Assembly (NCBI RefSeq): GCF_026686735.1 | Contig: NZ_CP113432.1 | Span: 3,647,001 to 3,711,000, forward strand | Reading direction: 5' to 3' | Length of the DNA: 64,000 nt | Source: Pseudomonas triclosanedens | GTDB taxonomy: Bacteria; Pseudomonadota; Gammaproteobacteria; Pseudomonadales; Pseudomonadaceae | In this document: positions 62,764 through 64,000 of the stretch, piece after piece | How the letters are laid out: each line of letters begins with the position of its first letter | Numbering within the stretch: position 1 is the first letter of the stretch | Notes under the pieces: model-generated | The model's input: only the letters and a program-made list of their open reading frames with translations | Database searches by the model: none | What the model was told of the DNA's origin: nothing | Position numbers and translations under genes: made by a program

Positions 62764-63749
62764 GCTGGCTGACACCCGCCATCGTCGACATCCTCATCGA
62801 GGTCATCAAGGCCATCGTCATCCTGCTCGCCGTGGTCGTCTGCGGTGCGCTGCTGAGCTGGGTCGAGCGTCGTCTGCTCGGCCTCTGGCAGGACCGCTAC
62901 GGCCCCAACCGGGTCGGCCCGTTCGGTGCCTTCCAGCTCGGCGCCGACATGATCAAGATGTTCTTCAAGGAAGACTGGACTCCGCCGTTTGCCGACAAGA
63001 TGATCTTCACTCTCGCCCCCATGATCGCAATGGGTGCACTGCTGGTCGCCTTCGTCGTCATCCCGATCACCCCGACCTGGGGCGTGGCGGACCTGAACAT
63101 CGGCATCCTGTTCTTCTTCGCAATGGCCGGCCTGACCGTTTACGCGGTGCTGTTCGCTGGCTGGTCGAGCAACAACAAGTTCGCCCTCCTCGGCAGCCTG
63201 CGCGCCTCGGCCCAGACCATCTCCTACGAGGTGTTCCTGGCCCTGTCGCTGATGGGCATCGTCGCCCAGGTCGGCTCGTTCAGCCTGCGCGACATCGTCG
63301 ATTACCAGGCCGAACACATGTGGTTCATCATCCCGCAGTTCTTCGGCTTCATGACCTTCTTCGTCGCCGGCGTCGCCGTGACTCACCGTCACCCGTTCGA
63401 CCAGCCCGAGGCCGAGCAGGAACTGGCCGATGGTTACCACATCGAGTACGCCGGCATGAAATGGGGCATGTTCTTCGTCGGCGAGTACATCGGCATCGTC
63501 CTGGTGTCCGCGCTGCTGGCGACCCTGTTCTTCGGCGGCTGGCACGGTCCCTTCGGCATCCTGCCGCAGATTCCGTTCATCTGGTTCGCCCTGAAAACCG
63601 GCTTCTTCATCATGATGTTCATTTTGCTGCGGGCTTCGATCCCACGCCCGCGCTATGACCAGGTGATGGCCTTCAGCTGGAAGTTCTGCCTCCCGCTGAC
63701 CCTGATCAACCTGCTGGTGACCGGCGCTGTCGTGCTGGCCAGCCAGTAA
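62760..63749 (+). CDS. nuoH: NADH-quinone oxidoreductase subunit H
   Basis: 329 residues with eight membrane helices; [20 protein letters not shown] is the quinone-side loop, and [18 protein letters not shown] is the second signature. It links the peripheral and membrane arms. Confidence 0.97.
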   Translation: MSWLTPAIVDILIEVIKAIVILLAVVVCGALLSWVERRLLGLWQDRYGPNRVGPFGAFQLGADMIKMFFKEDWTPPFADKMIFTLAPMIAMGALLVAFVVIPITPTWGVADLNIGILFFFAMAGLTVYAVLFAGWSSNNKFALLGSLRASAQTISYEVFLALSLMGIVAQVGSFSLRDIVDYQAEHMWFIIPQFFGFMTFFVAGVAVTHRHPFDQPEAEQELADGYHIEYAGMKWGMFFVGEYIGIVLVSALLATLFFGGWHGPFGILPQIPFIWFALKTGFFIMMFILLRASIPRPRYDQVMAFSWKFCLPLTLINLLVTGAVVLASQ

Positions 63750-63760
63750 GGAGTAGGACC

Positions 63761-64000
63761 ATGATCAAGTACATTCTCGAAGTGGTGCACGGCACCTACA
63801 CCCAGTTGCGCAGCCTGGTGATGATCTTCGGTCACGCCTTCCGCAAGCGTGACACCCTGCAATACCCGGAAGAGCCCGTGTACCTGCCGCCGCGCTACCG
63901 TGGTCGCATCGTGCTCACCCGCGACCCCGATGGCGAAGAGCGTTGCGTTGCGTGCAACCTCTGCGCCGTAGCCTGCCCGGTCGGCTGCATCTCCCTGCAG
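63761..64000 (+). CDS. nuoI: NADH-quinone oxidoreductase subunit I (partial, cut by window edge)
   Basis: First 80 residues from the ATG at 63761 (AAGGAG upstream), open to the edge. The first ferredoxin-type cluster motif [15 protein letters not shown] is visible; the second lies outside. Confidence 0.95.
   Translation, partial: MIKYILEVVHGTYTQLRSLVMIFGHAFRKRDTLQYPEEPVYLPPRYRGRIVLTRDPDGEERCVACNLCAVACPVGCISLQ

Noticed and set aside
60079..62775. 898-codon open frame antisense to nuoG
   Set aside because: High GC codon bias leaves mirror frames open. The plus strand has unmistakable complex I cluster motifs, and the antisense protein has skewed Gly/Ala/Val composition and no recognisable domain.

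Overview
The window is Pseudomonas chromosome. The genes and their order from yccA through tusDCBE, cysG-serS-rarA-lolA-ftsK, trxB-aat-bpt-infA, clpA-clpS-cspD, icd/idh, nudJ-mnmA-hflD-purB, roxA, aceA and nuoA-I match the arrangement I know from the P. aeruginosa group (around PA2604 to PA2644 in PAO1). The DUF1654 protein, high GC and NuoCD fusion agree. I cannot name the species.

Positions 1 to about 22,880 are the integrase-side part of a lambdoid siphophage-like prophage, integrated beside a tRNA-Ser(UGA) gene (22,884-22,973, minus strand). The left end of the prophage lies outside the window. From the tRNA leftward: integrase and an Xis-like DUF4224 protein; small accessory genes; a pair of DNA methyltransferases (D12-type adenine and C5 cytosine) overlapping by ATGA; more accessory genes; a DUF1654 gene under a LexA box plus a three-palindrome operator cluster; a low-GC gene encoding a GHKL ATPase fused to a PD-(D/E)XK nuclease-like domain; the cI repressor; a divergent cro; then a leftward early operon (YmfL/CII-like, a tiny ORF, an O-like replication protein with iteron-like repeats inside its gene, Ref-like nuclease, RusA, zinc-finger protein, antiterminator Q); a late promoter with terminators; an inserted rightward AraC-type moron; and late genes (holin, HNH nuclease, small and large terminase, portal, which runs off the window).

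Positions 22,974-64,000 are core genome. Functional groups are 2-thiouridine tRNA sulfur relay (tusDCBE, with mnmA further on), siroheme synthesis, seryl-tRNA synthetase, replication-fork and chromosome maintenance (rarA, ftsK), lipoprotein carrier lolA, N-degron tagging and proteolysis (aat, bpt, clpS, clpA), thioredoxin reductase, IF-1, a CspD-type protein, both isocitrate dehydrogenases (icd and monomeric idh, divergent), adenylosuccinate lyase, ribosomal oxygenase roxA, isocitrate lyase and the first eight genes of respiratory complex I (nuoI is cut by the window edge).

The most interesting items are the GHKL-nuclease gene next to cI (candidate prophage-encoded defence), two distant operator clusters with the same CAAGCATGCTTG palindrome, the LexA box inside the second cluster, iteron-like repeats within the O-like gene, the remnant of a second cytosine methyltransferase, and candidate RccR-type and Fur-type sites upstream of aceA and nuoA. 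All calls are from reading the sequence; no database search was run.
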